Positions 25,563 to 39,259 of a stretch of 64,000 nucleotides of DNA are shown here, piece after piece. Origin of the DNA: Dasypus novemcinctus (lineage: Eukaryota > Chordata > Mammalia > Cingulata > Dasypodidae); NCBI RefSeq assembly GCF_030445035.2, contig NC_080677.1, positions 104,219,513-104,283,512 on the forward strand, in the 5' to 3' direction. A model generated the notes under the pieces. The model did not search any database and was not told the DNA's origin. It was given only the letters and a program-made list of their open reading frames with translations. A program made the translations under genes and the position numbers. Positions within the stretch are counted from its first letter, which is position 1. Every line of letters starts with the position of its first letter.

Positions 25563-28500
25563 CCAAGGAATTCTTTTATGAAAAGTTGTTAGTTATTGGT
25601 TCAATTTATTAATAGATAGAGGTATATCTGGATTATTTCTCTAAGTGTGGGTTTCAAGAAATTGGTACATCTAAGTTATGACATTGGTAGTAATAGTAAT
25701 TCATAATATTCTTTACTATCCTTTTAATGACCAATAAGGGGAAGTCCATTTAGAGATTTATCAATTTTATCAGTCTTCCCAAAGAACTTTGAAAGCTTTT
25801 GGTTGATTTTTCTCTGTTTTTTTTTTCTATTTTGTCTATTTTTCCTATTTTTAATTCCACTAATATCTGTTCTAATTTTATTATTAATATTTTCTGCATG
25901 ACTTAGGCTTCTATTACTCATACTACATTTCTTTCTCTAATTTTCTAAGTTGGAGGCTTAGATTTTTGAATTTAGACCATTTGTATTTCCTAACATATGC
26001 ACTTAATATTCTAAATATCCCTAAAAATACTGCTTTTGCTACATCCCACCAACTTTAAATTGCATTTTCTTTTTCTTTGAATTCATAAATTGTTTTTAAC
26101 TTCTCTTGAGACTTCTTTGACTCATTTGCTATTTAGAAGTGTGTTGTTTGTTCTTCATGTGTATTGGGAATTTCCAACTTTCTGTTAATAATTTCTACTT
26201 TACTTCCATTGTGGTTTGAGAACATCTGTTAATGATTTCTATCCTTTGAAATATATTGGGATGTGTTTTATGGCTCATAATGTGGTCTATCTTTAAATAT
26301 TCCACATGAACTTGAGAAGAATGTTCATTCTGTTGTTAGATGGATATTCTATAAATGTAAATTACAGCAATATGATTGATAATGCTGTACATGTCAATTA
26401 TATTCTTATTGATTTTTGCTTGCTTGATCCATTAATTACCAAAAGAGAGGTGCTGATATCTCCAACTCTAATGATAGATTTTTAAGTTTTAACTTCTAGT
26501 TCTATCCATTTTTGGTTCATGTATGTTTATGCCTTTTGTTAAGGACATACATCTTTAGGCTTGTTATGTATTCTTGGAAAATATTCCCCTTTATCGTTGC
26601 TCTTTTTCTCTGGTAACTTTCTTCAGAATTTGACATTTCTGAAATTTATGTTAAAACTCCAGCTTTTCCAGCTTAATTTGGCATGACATATCTTTTTCCA
26701 TCCCTTTACTTTTTTACACTTTACATTTTACTGTTTGTATTTAAACTGAGTTTCTTATAGGTAGCATGGTTTTGTCACCCACTTGAACAAACTTTGTCTT
26801 TAATTGGTTTATTTATATTATTTATGTTTAAAGTAATTATTAAAGCAGTTGGATTATTATAATGTCTAACTTCTCTGTAATGCTATTCTGTTCATGGTAA
26901 TTTTTGTTTCCTTTTTTTGTTTTCTGCCCTTTCTGGTTTTGAACATTTTATTTTATTCCATTTTCTTCCCTTTGTTAACAGCTCAAATACATGTTTTTAA
27001 AATTATATTTAAATTATAATTATTTTTTAAAATTTTACTCATTCTTCTAGAGTTTGCAATGTACATTTACAACTAATTTATACCCACTTTCAAACAAAAC
27101 CATACCACTTCACCAGGAGTGGACATACATTAGAATGCAGTATTACCAATTTATTTCTCTTTCCCCTTATGACATTCCTGTCATTCATTTCACTTACTCA
27201 TATGCTATAATTACACAAAGTGTTTTCATTTTTATTACTTTAAACAGAGATTATCTTTTAGATCAGTTAAGAATTAGAAAATAAAATGCTTTATTTTACC
27301 ATTGTGTATACTTTTCCAAGACTCTTCTTTCCTTATGTAGATCTGAGTATCTGATGTATATCAATAACTTTTTTTAACATTTTGTTGCAGGACTGTTCTG
27401 CTGGAGATGAACTCCCTCAGGGTTGTTTTGGAGTTTTTTTGCTGAATATAGAATTATGGGTTTTTTCCCCTTCAATATTTTAAATATTTTACTCTGTTTC
27501 TTTCTTTGTTGTATGGTTCTAACAGGAATTCTACTGTAATTTTTTTTTTTTTACTTTTTTCTCTATAAATTAGGTGTTTCTATTCTCTGGGCTCTTTCAA
27601 GAATTTCTCTCTTTTTCTGCAGTTTGGATATAATGTGACTAGGTCAACCTTTTTAAGATCTTTATTGTGCTTCATAATCTCTGAGCTTGAATTTGTTTTA
27701 CTGCTGTTCTTAATTTTGAAAAATTCTTGGCCATTATTACTTCAAATATATCTTCTGTTACATAATCCTTCTTCTCCTTCTGATTCCAGTTACATATATG
27801 TGACACCATTGAAATTGTCTCATAGTTTTGAACATTCTGATTTTTTGTTTTGTTTTTACTTTTCATTCTTTTTTCTATTTCATTGTAGTTTGGGAGATAT
27901 CTATTGACCTCTCTTCCTACAATCTCACTGATTCTTTCCTCACCTATTTCTATTCTACTGTTTGGCTTTTCAAAGGGAGTCTTCATTCTGTTACAGTGTT
28001 TTTGATGTCTAACATTTTCTTTTTATTCTTTCTTAAGAGTTTCCATATCTCTGATTACACTATCCAACTATTCTTGCATGTTGTCTACTTTTTGCATTAG
28101 ATCTCTAATATATTACTCATAGTTATTTCAAATACCCTGTCCAATAATTCCAATATCTGTGATAGATATTTTTGGTTCAGATACAAGTTTTGTTCTCAGG
28201 TTTTTTTACCTTGCCGTATAGCTGGCATTGTAATTTTATTTTGAATGCCAATGATGATGTCTTGGGTAATAGCAAATACAATAAGAGGCCTTTAGTGTGA
28301 GTTTTAATGTTAACCTGGCTAGTTATTTGGCTTTCTTTAATGTTTGTTGTAGCTGTAGGTACAGGTGCTTCCATTTTTTCCAGAGTCCTTGATTTTTTCT
28401 TCTCTGATGTCTTTAGGTTTCCCAAGGAACCCCCCCCTTAAACAGACTCAATGTCTTGCAGTTCTTTCAGCTGTAATACACCCTTTACTATTCTGGAGTC

Positions 28501-28950
28501 CCATTGATGTGGTATTATATGGGTGATAGGAAGGGTTCTATTATCCTACAAATAAAACTCAGTCTTTAGTGGGTCTGTGTCCTTGGGCTCTGATATTCCC
28601 AAATGTTGCTTATCTTCCCCCTCTCCTAAGTGAGATGGGAAACACAGAGAGGTCAGCAATTGGGTAGATTTTTTTTCACCCTAGAGATAAGGCTCTAGTA
28701 ATGTTTTCCCTTGGCAAAAGTCCTTGGTTAATGGGAAAGCTTTGAGTGTATTTCATAGTGATTACTCTCATCCTTCCTCTGCCAGAATTATGATTGGATT
28801 TTTCTTGATTCTTTGCTATGAGAATCTGGTGAACTCTTGAGCAAAAAACCACGAAAGGATAGAGTTCTGGCTACAACTGTAGCCCCAGGGATTTTTTATT
28901 CTAATACTACTCCACACAGCATCCTGCAATTCATTAATATTACCATTCAG
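25563..28950 (-). mobile_element. Old antisense L1, 5' part (second half)
   Basis: Continues the L1 of 16545-18704. Minus-strand order is 5'UTR (about 28950-28130), ORF1 remnant (27986-27670 with VTEDIFEVIMAKNFSKL, the EEIMA-NFP-L motif of the RRM part), a further ORF1 part at about 27660-27370, and ORF2 endonuclease/RT part (26900-25563). All frames are decayed. A short ACCCCCCCC-like run sits at 28426-28438. Confidence 0.78.
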
Positions 28951-29209
28951 GTAATATTATGTTTATGTTTACAAAGTCTTCTGTCCTAGGTAAACATTTC
29001 TCAGCTGTGATTCTCTGTTACTCACCTATATTTCCATATTTCAGGGTGGCGGTTTGCCTTGTAACTTCAATTCCTTGATCATCCAAGAAAAAGCATTGGT
29101 TTTTCAGTTTGTTCAGCTTTGTTACTTTTGTAATTGTAAGGATGAGAAAGAAACTTCCAAGTTCTATATATTTCAGACCTGAAAGCAGATTTGTCACCTG
29201 TATGTTTTT

Positions 29210-30640
29210 CATAGATTCCCTTTATCAGTTTAACAAATTCTTTTATGTTTCTAACTTGCTGTGAGTTTTTATTAGGAATGGATATTTGATTTCATCATAT
29301 ATTTTTTTCTCCATCTATTGAAATTATTATACATTGTTTTCTTATTTAGTCAGTTAATATGTATGTTAACATTGATTACTTTTTGAAAAAATGTTAACTC
29401 AAATTTATATCCTTAGTATACACACCATTTGGTCATGATACATTATACTTTTCATATGTTATTGAATTTGGTGGGTAAAATTGTGCAAAATTTATGAATT
29501 TATGTTTATAATAAATATTTTCCTATAATTTTGTTTTCTTTTAATCTTTCATTTTAATAGTGAAGTAATATATCACCTCACAGATGAGTTGGAAAGTATT
29601 CCATTCTCTTCAATTTTCTGGGATAGTTGTGTAGAGTTAATATTATTATCTCCTCCTTAAAAGTGTGATAGAAATATCCAGTGGAGTTACCTAAAACTGG
29701 GCTTTCCTTCAGAGAAATCTTTAAAAGTATGTATATTTAATAGGTAGATGGTTAATCAGTTTATCCATTTGTCTTTAATGTGATTTGCTATTTTGTATCT
29801 TTTAAGGAATTTATCCAGTTCCTCTAAGTTTTTTTATTTATTGGTGTAAAGATATTGAAAGATCACCTATCTTTGATTCTTTATGAAGCTATTTTCTTCT
29901 AATTATTGGGCAATGATAGAAACAAAATTTGATTTAATTTACTTGTGTTATAATCTTTCATCAGGATAATCCCAGGGTTTTGTTTGGTACTTGTTTTCGT
30001 CTTTGAAATGGGTCACATTTTTTTTCTACTCTTTGGTATGTTGAGTAATTGTTGCTTGTATTCTGGAAATTGTGAATGTAGTATTGTAGAGACATTGGAT
30101 TCTGCTATATTACTTTTTAAAACATTGATGTTTTTGTTTTATTCAGGCAATTGCATTTTTAGACTAAAACTGAAAATATGTTTCAGTTCAAAATGCAAGA
30201 TTGCATTTTGGCTTGTGGTCAATCTGTCTTGAGTCTGGATGATTTATTGCATTAGCCACAGAATTGGACAGAGTAAATATGTTTTAATTCAAGGCCCCTT
30301 TCTCTACTTTGTGAATTTCTCCTTCACTATCTAGCAGCCTTTCTCTCCCCAAATATTTTCCATAGTTCCTCTAGCCCTAAGATGGCAGCTCTTCCTATCA
30401 GACTTTCAATTACTCTCAAACCACACTGCTTTTCCAGCTGCTCTCAGGAAAAAGCCACAGAAATGGAAAACTCACACTGTGCTTGTCACTCCCTTCAACT
30501 TTTGACCTCCATTCCCCAAATCTGTCTGCTTTTGTTAACTCTTTTCAGCTCTCACTTATTGCTCCTCTCCAAAATTGTACAGCTATTATTTCCTGGAGGG
30601 TCAGTCTATTAAGAGAATATATCACAATAGATATATCTTC
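29210..30640 (-). mobile_element. Antisense L1 fragment (RT region, then 5'-like sequence)
   Basis: 29210-29850 matches, in reverse complement, the L1 RT segment around the catalytic core (the block reading CCCTTTATCAG, then ATCTATTGAAATTATTATAC, then TTTGGTCATGATACATTAT). 29980-30640 is less certain and resembles ORF1-proximal or 5'UTR L1 sequence. This duplicates a region already present in the 25563-28950 element, so it is a separate insertion. Confidence 0.6.
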
Positions 30641-30649
30641 CTTTACTAT

Positions 30650-31010
30650 TTTTTAAATTAAGCCTTTTATTTTGCAGTAATTTTAGACTCACATGAAGGT
30701 GTAAGAAATAATACCTTGTTTCCCCAATGGTAATATCATGCACACTATAGTACCATAGCCCAATCAACATGTATCTTGACACATTAACTTTCAGTGTTAT
30801 AGTACAATTTTACAAGTAGCTCTGTATTTTGAAACAGTCAAAATACAAAACATTTCCATCACAAAGATCCCTAATGATCCTTTTTTGTAGCAAACATTAC
30901 CTCCCATCCTCTTCTTCTTCCTCCATCCTTAACTCCTGGAAATCACTAATCTGTTCTTCATTTCTATTATTTTGTCATATCAAGGATGGTATATAGAAGG
31001 GTTTTTTGAT
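30650..31010 (-). mobile_element. Old antisense L1 3'UTR fragment
   Basis: Begins with TTTATTTTGCAGTAATTTTAG and AATAATACCTTG blocks typical of the reverse complement of older L1 3' ends, then TTTCCCCAATGGTAATATC. No coding sequence. Confidence 0.6.
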
Positions 31011-31735
31011 AGTGAAATAAAAATCTCTAAAAATCTTCTCCCCAATAGAAGTAATTAAAACACTGCAAATGATTGTTACAATAAACTCTTTCAGAACTGT
31101 GGAGATTGTCTTCCATAATTCAGAGGAGCATTTACTTTAAAAAAAATCACTGCAGATCAGTAAGAATAGTGAACTTGGTGCCTTTTTCAACTGCTATAAC
31201 CCTATCCCTCTCTGCCCAACACCATTCTAATCTTGAAAATTTAGTCTTAAAATCATAGTAGCTGTGAAAAACAGCCCTGTAAGGAGTAGAACAAGTTTGG
31301 AGCTTCCAAAAATATTACCTTTAGAGAACTGTCATTATTTTACCTTTCTAGTAGTTCTAAGAACAGCTCCATTCTCTGGATTTATCTTCATTTGGTCTAA
31401 CTCAAAGGGAATAAATCTCTTATTCCCAGGGCTTTTGTCAAAGCCAATCAGTAATAATGGTTTAACATCTCAGCATCCTGAGATAGAGTTGCCAGTTTGT
31501 ACTAAAAACGGCTTACCAAAAAATTGAAAGAAAAATGTTGGAGGAAAATCTACAGCATATTCCTGAATTTCTAGAAGATAACACACAAGTAAATGTCTAT
31601 GCACATGCCCAGAAAAGACTTGACAAGACCTTGGTCATTCTTCTCTGGCTGACTTTGAAGGTCTTTGTAAGCAGGAAGTGAAGGCTAAGCCAGAATTGTA
31701 AACTATCAGCCAGCACATTAAAGATGTCTATATCA
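31011..31735. other. Unassigned block, possibly old L1 5' sequence
   Basis: A moderately GC-richer stretch with a conserved-looking layout (AACAGCCCTGTAAGGAGTAG, then TTTGTCAAAGCCAATCAGTAA) that I half-recognise as spacer sequence of an ancient mammalian repeat. It contains an 87-codon + frame (31264-31527) with no domain. No firm call. Confidence 0.3.
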
Positions 31736-31739
31736 AAAT

Positions 31740-32777
31740 TCCCCTTAAATCGTGAGATATGGTGGAGCTAATTCTAAAATTCTTGAGGAAATGTAAGGGA
31801 GTAGCAAAAACAATCTTGAAAGGAAAGAGCAAACATGAATAATTCACATCTCCTGGGATTTCAAAAAATAATATAAAATTTTAGTAATCAAAAGAGTGTG
31901 GTACTGGCACAGGGCAAACTTAGAGATAAATGATACAGAATTGAGAATACAGAAACAAACCCTTACATTTAATGTAAATGATGAATGCCAAAGCAATTCA
32001 TTGGGGAAAAATGTTTTCAATGAATGGTATTAGGGCAATTGTATATCCACAATCAAAAGAATGAAGTTGAACCTTCACTTCATGCATACTAAAAATTAAC
32101 TCAAAATGGATTGTAAACTTAATGCTCAAACGATCAAACTCAGAAGAAAAGCTAGGAGTAAATCTTAGTGGCCTTCAATTTGACAATGTTTTCTTAAATG
32201 TATCCTAAAGTACAAGCAACAAAAGAAAAATAACATAAATATTATCTTCAACAAAATTTAAAAGTTGGTGTTTCAATGGACACCATCAAGAAAGAGTAAA
32301 GATACCCCAAAGAAATGGAGAAATATTTTCATATCATGTATCTGTTAAGGTACTTCTATCTAGGGTAGAACACTTACTACTCAAACATAAAAAAATAAAT
32401 AACCCAAATAGAAAATGATCAAAAGATTTTAATGGACATTTCATCATAGAATATATACAAATGGCAAAGAAAAACATTAAAAGATACTCAATTTTGAGTC
32501 ATTAGGAAATTGTAAACCAAAACACAATGAAATTTCATTCCATACCCAATAGAATAACAATACTTAAAAAGATCAATATTTATAAGTGTTGGTGAAGATA
32601 TTGGAGACATTTAAACCCTGATGCATTAATCGTGGAAATGTAAAGTGTTCAGCAACTTAGGAACAATTAAGCAGATCCTCAAAAAGTAAACATAAGATTA
32701 GCATTTGTATGACCCAGCAATTTCATTCCTATTTATATACAAGGAAAATTAAAATTGTATGCCCATGCAAAACAATG
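31740..32777 (+). mobile_element. L1 ORF2 3' part, sense (first half)
   Basis: Sense L1 sequence for the C-terminal half of ORF2, including the region AAACAATCTTGAAAGG..., a GTGTGGTACTGGCACAGG block (31899-31916), and a block of CCAGCAATTTCATTCCTAT (32715-32733) near the end. It is decayed. It is cut near 32777 and resumes near 33590. Confidence 0.78.
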
Positions 32778-33590
32778 TATATGTCTTGAAGTTCATCCAT
32801 GTTGTCACATATATCAGAACTTTATTGCTTTTTACAGCTGAGTAATAGACCATCTTTTGGCAACTGTGAATAATGCTACTATGAATGTTAGTGTGCAAAT
32901 ACCTGTTTGATTACCTACTTTCAATTATTTTGGGCATATAGCTAGTAATGAGATTTCTGGGTCAAATGATATTTCTATACTTTCTCAGAAACCACCAAAC
33001 TATTTCACAGCAGCTGCACCATTTTACATCCCTACCAACAATGAATAACATTTCCTATTCCTCTACATCCTCTCCAAACATTGTAATTTTCCATTTTTTT
33101 AATAGTAGCCATTCATATGGGTATGAAATGGTATCTCATTGTGGTTTTTATTTGCATTTACCTAATGGCTGATGATATTGAACATCTTTTCATGTGCTTT
33201 TTGGCCCTTTGTATATATGTTCTTTGGAGAAAAGTCTAGTCAAGCCTTTTGCCCAGTGTGAACGTAGTTGTTACTATTGAATTGTATCTTTGAATGTGGT
33301 TAAAAGGGGGAAAATTTTAGATTGTATATATGTTTATAGAATAAAAATTAAAACAACAACAACAACATAGAACAACGTAAGTCTACACATCACGCAAACT
33401 CTAATATGAACCATGGACTATGGTTAATAGTACAATTACAGTAATAGTCTTTCATTAACTGTAACAAATATACCACATTAGTGTAAGGTGTTAGTAGTGG
33501 TGGGATGTGGTAATAGGGGAACAATGTATTTTCTGAAAAATTTTTGTGTAAATCTACAACTTCTCTAATAACAAAAACAAAACAAAAAAT
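32778..33590 (+). mobile_element. Twin-primed (5'-inverted) L1 insertion
   Basis: The 5' piece (about 32778-33262) is antisense ORF2 C-terminal sequence (TTCATCCATGTTGTCACATA, then GGCATATAGCTAGTAATG, then TCTTTGGAGAAAAGTCTAG). The 3' piece (about 33265-33590) is sense L1 3'UTR ending in an A/C-rich tail AAAAACAAAACAAAAAA. The host L1 reading is continuous across the insertion. An inverted 5' segment joined to a sense 3' segment is the mark of twin priming. Confidence 0.75.
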
Positions 33591-34075
33591 TTTCACACTA
33601 GGAATATTTCTAATAACCCAAAATTGGAAATAACCCAAATGTACATCAACTGAAAATAGATAAACAAAATATGGTATATCCATACAAGAAATATTATTTG
33701 GTCATAAGAAGTAGATGTTCAGATATAGTTACAACATTATCAACCTTGAAATTATGCTAAATGAAAGAATCCAGACAAGTGCCACATATTGCATGATTTG
33801 ATTTATATCAGCTATCCAGGATAGGCAAATCTATATGGATAGAAAGTACATTAGTGGTTGCAAGGGACAGGAGGAAAGGGGATGTAGGAGTTTACTGCTA
33901 ATGAGTATAAAGTTTCATTTCTTTTTAAGGTTTGAAAATATTCCAGATAGTGGTGATGAATGTACAGCTCTACGAGTACACTACAATCCACTGAATTTTA
34001 CACTTAATAGGGTGAATTTTATTATATATGAAATATATCTCAATTATGCTACTATTAAAGTAAAATAATATTATG
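33591..34075 (+). mobile_element. L1 ORF2 end and 3'UTR, sense (second half)
   Basis: Continues the 31740-32777 element: a GGTATATCCATACAAGAAATATT block, a CATGATTTGATTTATATCAG block, and a 3' end with GGTGAATTTTATTATATATG and ATATCTCAATTATGC, then AAAGTAAAATAAT. Confidence 0.75.
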
Positions 34076-34764
34076 AAACTGGAATCATCAATATGTAACT
34101 TTATAGGACTGACTTTTTAAACTCAGCCTAAATCCTTGAAGATTCATCTTGTTGCCTATATCAGTAGTGAGTTCTTTGTTCTCGCTGAGTAATATTCCAT
34201 GGTACAGAAGTAGCAGTTTGATGAACCACACTAACCTGTTGAAGAAGGACATCTGATTTATTGCTAGTTTGGGTTTATTATGAGGAAAACTGCTATGAGC
34301 ACTATTGTACAGGCTTTTCTGTGAACATAGTTTTTCCATTTCTCTGGCAAAAATGTCCATGATTACATTTAAAGGTTTGTATGCTCATTGTATGTTCAGT
34401 TGGTTAAGAAACTACTTACATGCCAACCAACAAATGTATAGATGATCCATCTTCTCCATATACTTGTCCACATTTGGCATTGTTAATGCCACTGTTTATT
34501 TTAGCTAATCCGATTATGTATAGTGATAGATCATTGCATTTTAAATTTGCATTTTGAACATTTTTTATGTACTTATTTGCCATTGCATACCCTCTTTGTT
34601 TAAAAGTCTCTTCAGGCTTTTGTCCATTTTCTAGTTGGATTGTTTTGTTTTTCTATGAAATGTTCAGTGTTTTTTAGTTATTCTAGATACTAGTTCTTTA
34701 TTAGATATGTTATTCATAAATATTTTCTGCTGCTATGCAGTTCCAATTTATCATTTTTCCCTAT

Positions 34765-35188
34765 TAGGGGTTAGATTATTGTGCCAACTCAGTCAAGTAA
34801 TTGTGCCCAGTTGTTTGGTCAAGCAAGCACTGGATTAATTGTAATACAAGGGCATTTCATGGTCTTTAATCATCACTGAATTGATTGCATTGATGACTGG
34901 TTACATCTACAATCAACCAGGAGATTGCCATCAGCAATGAGAAATGTCTCATCTAAATAGTTGAAGGCCTTGAAAGAAGTGATTTCAGCATTCAGAGAGA
35001 ATTCCCATCTCCACATTGGACAGCCATCATCTCCTGGAAACTCATCAAGAACCTTCATCTGAGCCCCTGGTTTGCAGCCTGCCCTACAGAATTTGGACTT
35101 GTGCATGAGAGAATTTTATAAAAGTTCATACTATTTAAAGACATCTCCTGTCTCTTCTGTTTCCCTGGAGAACCCTAAATAATACAGG
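34765..35188 (+). mobile_element. ERVL/MaLR-type solo LTR (sense)
   Basis: Begins near TTAGATTATTGTGCCAACTC and ends with TTCTGTTTCCCTGGAGAACC and TAATACAG. The middle carries GTTGAAGGCCTTGAAAG and CAGCCTGCCCTACAGAATTT. L1 sequence continues on both sides, so it is an insertion. The same family occurs inverted at 49367-49803. Superfamily only; subfamily not assigned. Confidence 0.7.
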
Positions 35189-35869
35189 GACCATGTATCA
35201 GTCTAAGAACTCTTTGCTCATTCCTAGATTCCAAAAATTTTTCTGCTGTAAATTTTTTCTATGTTGCATTTAGTTACCAGATCCACTTTGAGTTAATGTT
35301 TATATAAGTTGTGAGGTTTAGGTTATAGTTCTTTTTCTTTTTTTTGCCTATGGATGCTAATACAAGGCACCTTTGATAGTTGAAAAACTATCCTTCCTCT
35401 ATTGAATTACTTTTGTACACTTGTTAAAACAGTTGGGCATATTATGGGGATCTATGTATAGGATCTATGTTTTGTTCATTTTATTAATGTCTATCTTTTG
35501 CCAATGACACAGAGTCTTGATTACAAGCTATAAGTTAAAATTAGGTAGGAAGATACTTCCTAGTTTCTTTTTTTCAAACTGGCTATCCCAACTTCTTTGC
35601 CATTTCATATAAATTTGTGAATAATCTTGCCTCTATAAAAAAAAATTCCAGGGATTTTGATGGGAATTTTTTAAACTTGTATATCAATTTAGAGAGAAAT
35701 GATATATTTACTATGTTGACTTTTTCCAATCCTTGAACATAATATATTTATCCATTGCTTTAGAGCTTAAATTTTTGTCTGCATTTTTAGTTTTCAGCAT
35801 CAAATCCTGTACATATTTTTTAGATTTGCACATTAGTTTTAAATTTGTTTTGAGTGATTATAAATGGTG

Positions 35870-36235
35870 TTATATTTTAATTTAATTTTTAGTAATAATA
35901 AACTTCATTTCTAGAGAAGGTTTAGATTTACAGAAAAATTACATCAAAGGTATAGGGAATTTCCATATAACTCCACCCCCACCCACATACATAGTTTACC
36001 CTATTATTAACATCTTACATTGGTATGGTACATTGTTATAATTGATGAACCAATACTGAAGCATTGCTACTAACCAAAGTTTATAGTTTACATTATGGTT
36101 TACACTTTGTGCTGTACAGTTTTATGGGTTTTGACAAAGGTATAATGTCATGTATCCAGTATTGCAGTACCACGCAGAACCATTTCGTTGCCCTAATTTT
36201 GATGACTACGTGGTCAATGCTACTAAATAGAACTG
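35870..36235 (-). mobile_element. L1 3'UTR fragment inserted in the L1 mosaic
   Basis: Reverse complement of an older L1 3' end: TTTACAGAAAAATTACATC, ACTCCACCCCCACCCACATAC, TACATTGTTATAATTGATGA, TTATGGGTTTTGACAAAGGT blocks in order. The surrounding RT sequence continues on each side. Confidence 0.7.
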
Positions 36236-36365
36236 TAATTGGTATTTGTTTGATCTAATATCCTATGATTTTGCTAAACTAACTTATTAGGTCCATGAAG
36301 TTTTTTGATAAAATATTTGGAATTTTCAATATTGACAATCATGTCCTTTGAAAATAGGAACTGTA

Positions 36366-36516
36366 TCATTTCTTCTCCTTCTCCTACTCGTCCTCCTTCT
36401 CCTCCTCCTTCTTCTTCTTTTCCTTCTGCTTCTCCTTCTTTTTCTCCTTCTCCTTCTCCTACTCTTTCTCCTCCTCCCCTTCCTTCTCCTCCTCCCTCTC
36501 CTCCTTCTTCTCCTTA
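36366..36516. repeat. Irregular (TCC/TTC/TTCTCC)n microsatellite
   Basis: About 150 bp of C and T with scattered A/G, within antisense L1 RT sequence. It gives rise to meaningless Arg/Lys-rich, Ser/Pro-rich and Leu-rich open frames. Confidence 0.93.
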
Positions 36517-38209
36517 ATCTGGATGCCTTGTATTTCCTTTTCTTCTTCATTGCACTTGCTAAAACTTCAGATACTATGTCAAATAAGAGTTATGATAGTG
36601 AGCATCTTTGCCTTATTACTTTTTTAGTGGTTGATCTAGGTATTACATTATGTATAAATAATATATAGGTCACTTGATTTACATTTTACAGGTTTGAGTA
36701 AAGTGTAGAAATCTTACCTCTTTTATATTCCTTTACCCCTTTCATAATATAATTGTCTTAAATGTTTCCTGGAAATACTCTGCTATTTAAGTTCCTTGTC
36801 CCCTAAATGTAGGATATTCTTTCTCTCTTATTACTTTTAAGTGTTTTTTTTTTTTTAATTTTATGTAGCTGTTTTATTTTTGTTTGTTTTCTCTTTAGCT
36901 TTTGGAATTTATCTATAATGCTTCTTGGTGTGAATTTCTTTGAGTTTACCCAGCCTGGGGTTTACTCAGCCATTTGAATGAGTAGGTTTATGACTTTTGC
37001 CAAATTGGGAAGTTTGTGGGCATTATTTCTTTGTGTGCTTTCATAGTACTGCTCTCTTTTTATGCTCCTTCTAAGCCTCCAATGACACCTTTATTGTAGT
37101 TCCACATGTACCTGAGTTTCTGTTCATTTTTTCTACTCTGTTCTCTCCCTATTGATAAGATTATATCATTTATTGCCCTATCTTCAAGTTCATATATTCT
37201 CTCCCCTATTCCTTCAATGTGCTGTTGAGTACATCCATTTTACTCTTGATTTTGTATCCAATATTCCTGTTTGATTCTGCTTTATATCTTCTATTTCTTC
37301 TCTGAGGCTTTCTACTTTGTTGTTGAAACTTTCTATCTATTGAATTCATTTCAAGCATTTTGGAATTGTTTGCTGGAGCATTTTTAAGATGATTGCTTTC
37401 AGATCTTTAACTGAAAATTCTTACATCTGGGAGAAGGAGTAAAAATATCTCTTTACTGTTTGCCACATTGCCTCCAATGACATTATGAGGGAGTGACCAG
37501 TTTGCTGCTGGGGGAATAATGAAAGTTCTGACTCTCCCCTAGGCCTCTTCTGAGACCACCTCAGAAGAAAGAGAAGAGAACCTTTGTAGTTTCAAGTAAA
37601 GGTGGAATCCAGCTCACTACGTGGCCTCCACTGAATGAAGCATAGGAAGTGTGGATTAACTGGTGACTCACTATCCCCAGCAGGGATAATGTCCCAGCTG
37701 CCTACTCAATCTTCTCTGACACCATCTTAGAAGTGGGTTTGGGTATTCCTCATCATAGTCTGATAAGACTGGAAGTGGAAGTCTAGGTTTTCCACTAGGC
37801 ACTTGCTGGTGAGAATGAAGATAGGACCAGTATCTCAAGTTTTTGGATGAATTGTATTGATTATTTTCTATGTTTTCTCTCTTACAAGGATTTCCTTTCT
37901 CTGTCCTTTACCTACAGAGAGCAGGCTTTACTACAGGGCTTTGTTTTTGTCTCTACCTATTGGTATTTCCAAGTTGTCATTATTTTCACCTCCAACTTTG
38001 GGATATATGAGGTAAGGAAACAAACCAGGGAAATCACCATTGTAATGTTTATTGAATCTGATATCTTTGGCTGGTCTGTCTTCTTTTCTTCTCCTCTCAG
38101 AAACTTTTTAATATTTAATTTATATATGATACCCAAGGTTTTTAGCTGTACTTAGTAGGACGAATAGTTAAAATTATGTCTACCCCATCTTTCTGGAAGT
38201 TTAAACCTC

Positions 38210-39255
38210 CCTTAGATTTTAAACATAGTCAAAACCATCTATTTCAATATTATTATTATCATAAAATATCAGTATAATAAGACTTTAAAATTTTAAAAGA
38301 CTTTCTTCCTGCCCTTAAACATGTTAATTTTTTACAAAAGTTTCATGTGTGTTTGAGAAAATTGTTTGCTCACTAGCCACCATATGTAGGGATAGCTCTT
38401 AATATGTATTAGATAAAGTTTGTTTACTCTTTTTTTTTCAATATTTTCATTATTTTAAAATTTGTTTTTTTTATCCAGCTACCAGATGGTTTTATTATAA
38501 TCTTATCTTCAGATTTTGGATGAGTTTGTTTGGCCTCACAATTCCCCTTTTTATTTTTTCTTTATAATTTGTGTTTTTTCTTAAAATTTGTGTTGTTAGG
38601 TGACTGCCACATAATCATATTTATCTTTAGTTTTGAAAAATTACCTCTGTTATCATTTTATAATAACCTATATATTAGCCCTAATAATATCATTTACTCA
38701 AGTTTTTATTTTATATGATAATAATATTTCTTTTACAAATTTCTTTTGATTAATATTTACCTATTCTTTACTCTTAGATTTTTGAGTAATTTCGATTCAG
38801 TGTGTCACTTGCACTGTATGAAACAATCTGATTTTGTATAATTTTAAATGACTTTAATATTTATAGTGAAAAGTGGTATATTTGAACTGATTTGTAGCAT
38901 ATTTGCATGTTTTCAATTTGTCATAATTTGTCTTCACATTATATTTTGTCATTTCTGATCTTCCATTCATTTTACATTGTATTTTTTCTTTTTATAATGT
39001 TGTTATGAGAGGTCACTTTTATTTTCAGTGGTTAACATCAAATTACAACACCATATAATGCACATAAAATAATTAAACCCATTAAATATATCTATCTTCT
39101 TTAAAACAAGACAAAGGTCTTGGAACTCTTAAATTACTCATTGAATACCTACCACATCCCACATTCTTGTGCATAGGTTTCTTTCTATATTTTATTTAAA
39201 ATAATTTTGTATAGTCTCTATTTTATAGGAGTTGTTTATTTATATTAAAAAAATC
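38210..39255 (-). other. AT-rich DNA, perhaps very old antisense L1
   Basis: Pieces near 38330-38410 and 38960-39010 resemble antisense L1 endonuclease/ORF1 sequence, but too weakly to define an element. No coding potential. Confidence 0.35.
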
Positions 39256-39259
39256 TATT

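Larger units (their letters stand above)
34085..38205 (-). mobile_element. Old near-full-length antisense L1 mosaic
   Basis: Minus-strand order from the right: 5' end near 38205 (complement of CATCTTTCTGGAAG at about 38188-38202, the L1 start), 5'UTR and ORF1-like sequence (about 37800-36850), RT-domain sequence (36620-36230; 35860-35190) and ORF2 C-terminal region (34760-34085). Two later insertions interrupt it: an LTR at 34765-35188 and an L1 3'UTR piece at 35870-36235. A microsatellite has grown at 36366-36516. Nothing is intact. Confidence 0.75.

Noticed and set aside
36305..36668. Arg/Lys-rich, Ser/Pro-rich and Leu-rich frames
   Set aside because: All three are translations of the same CT-rich microsatellite.
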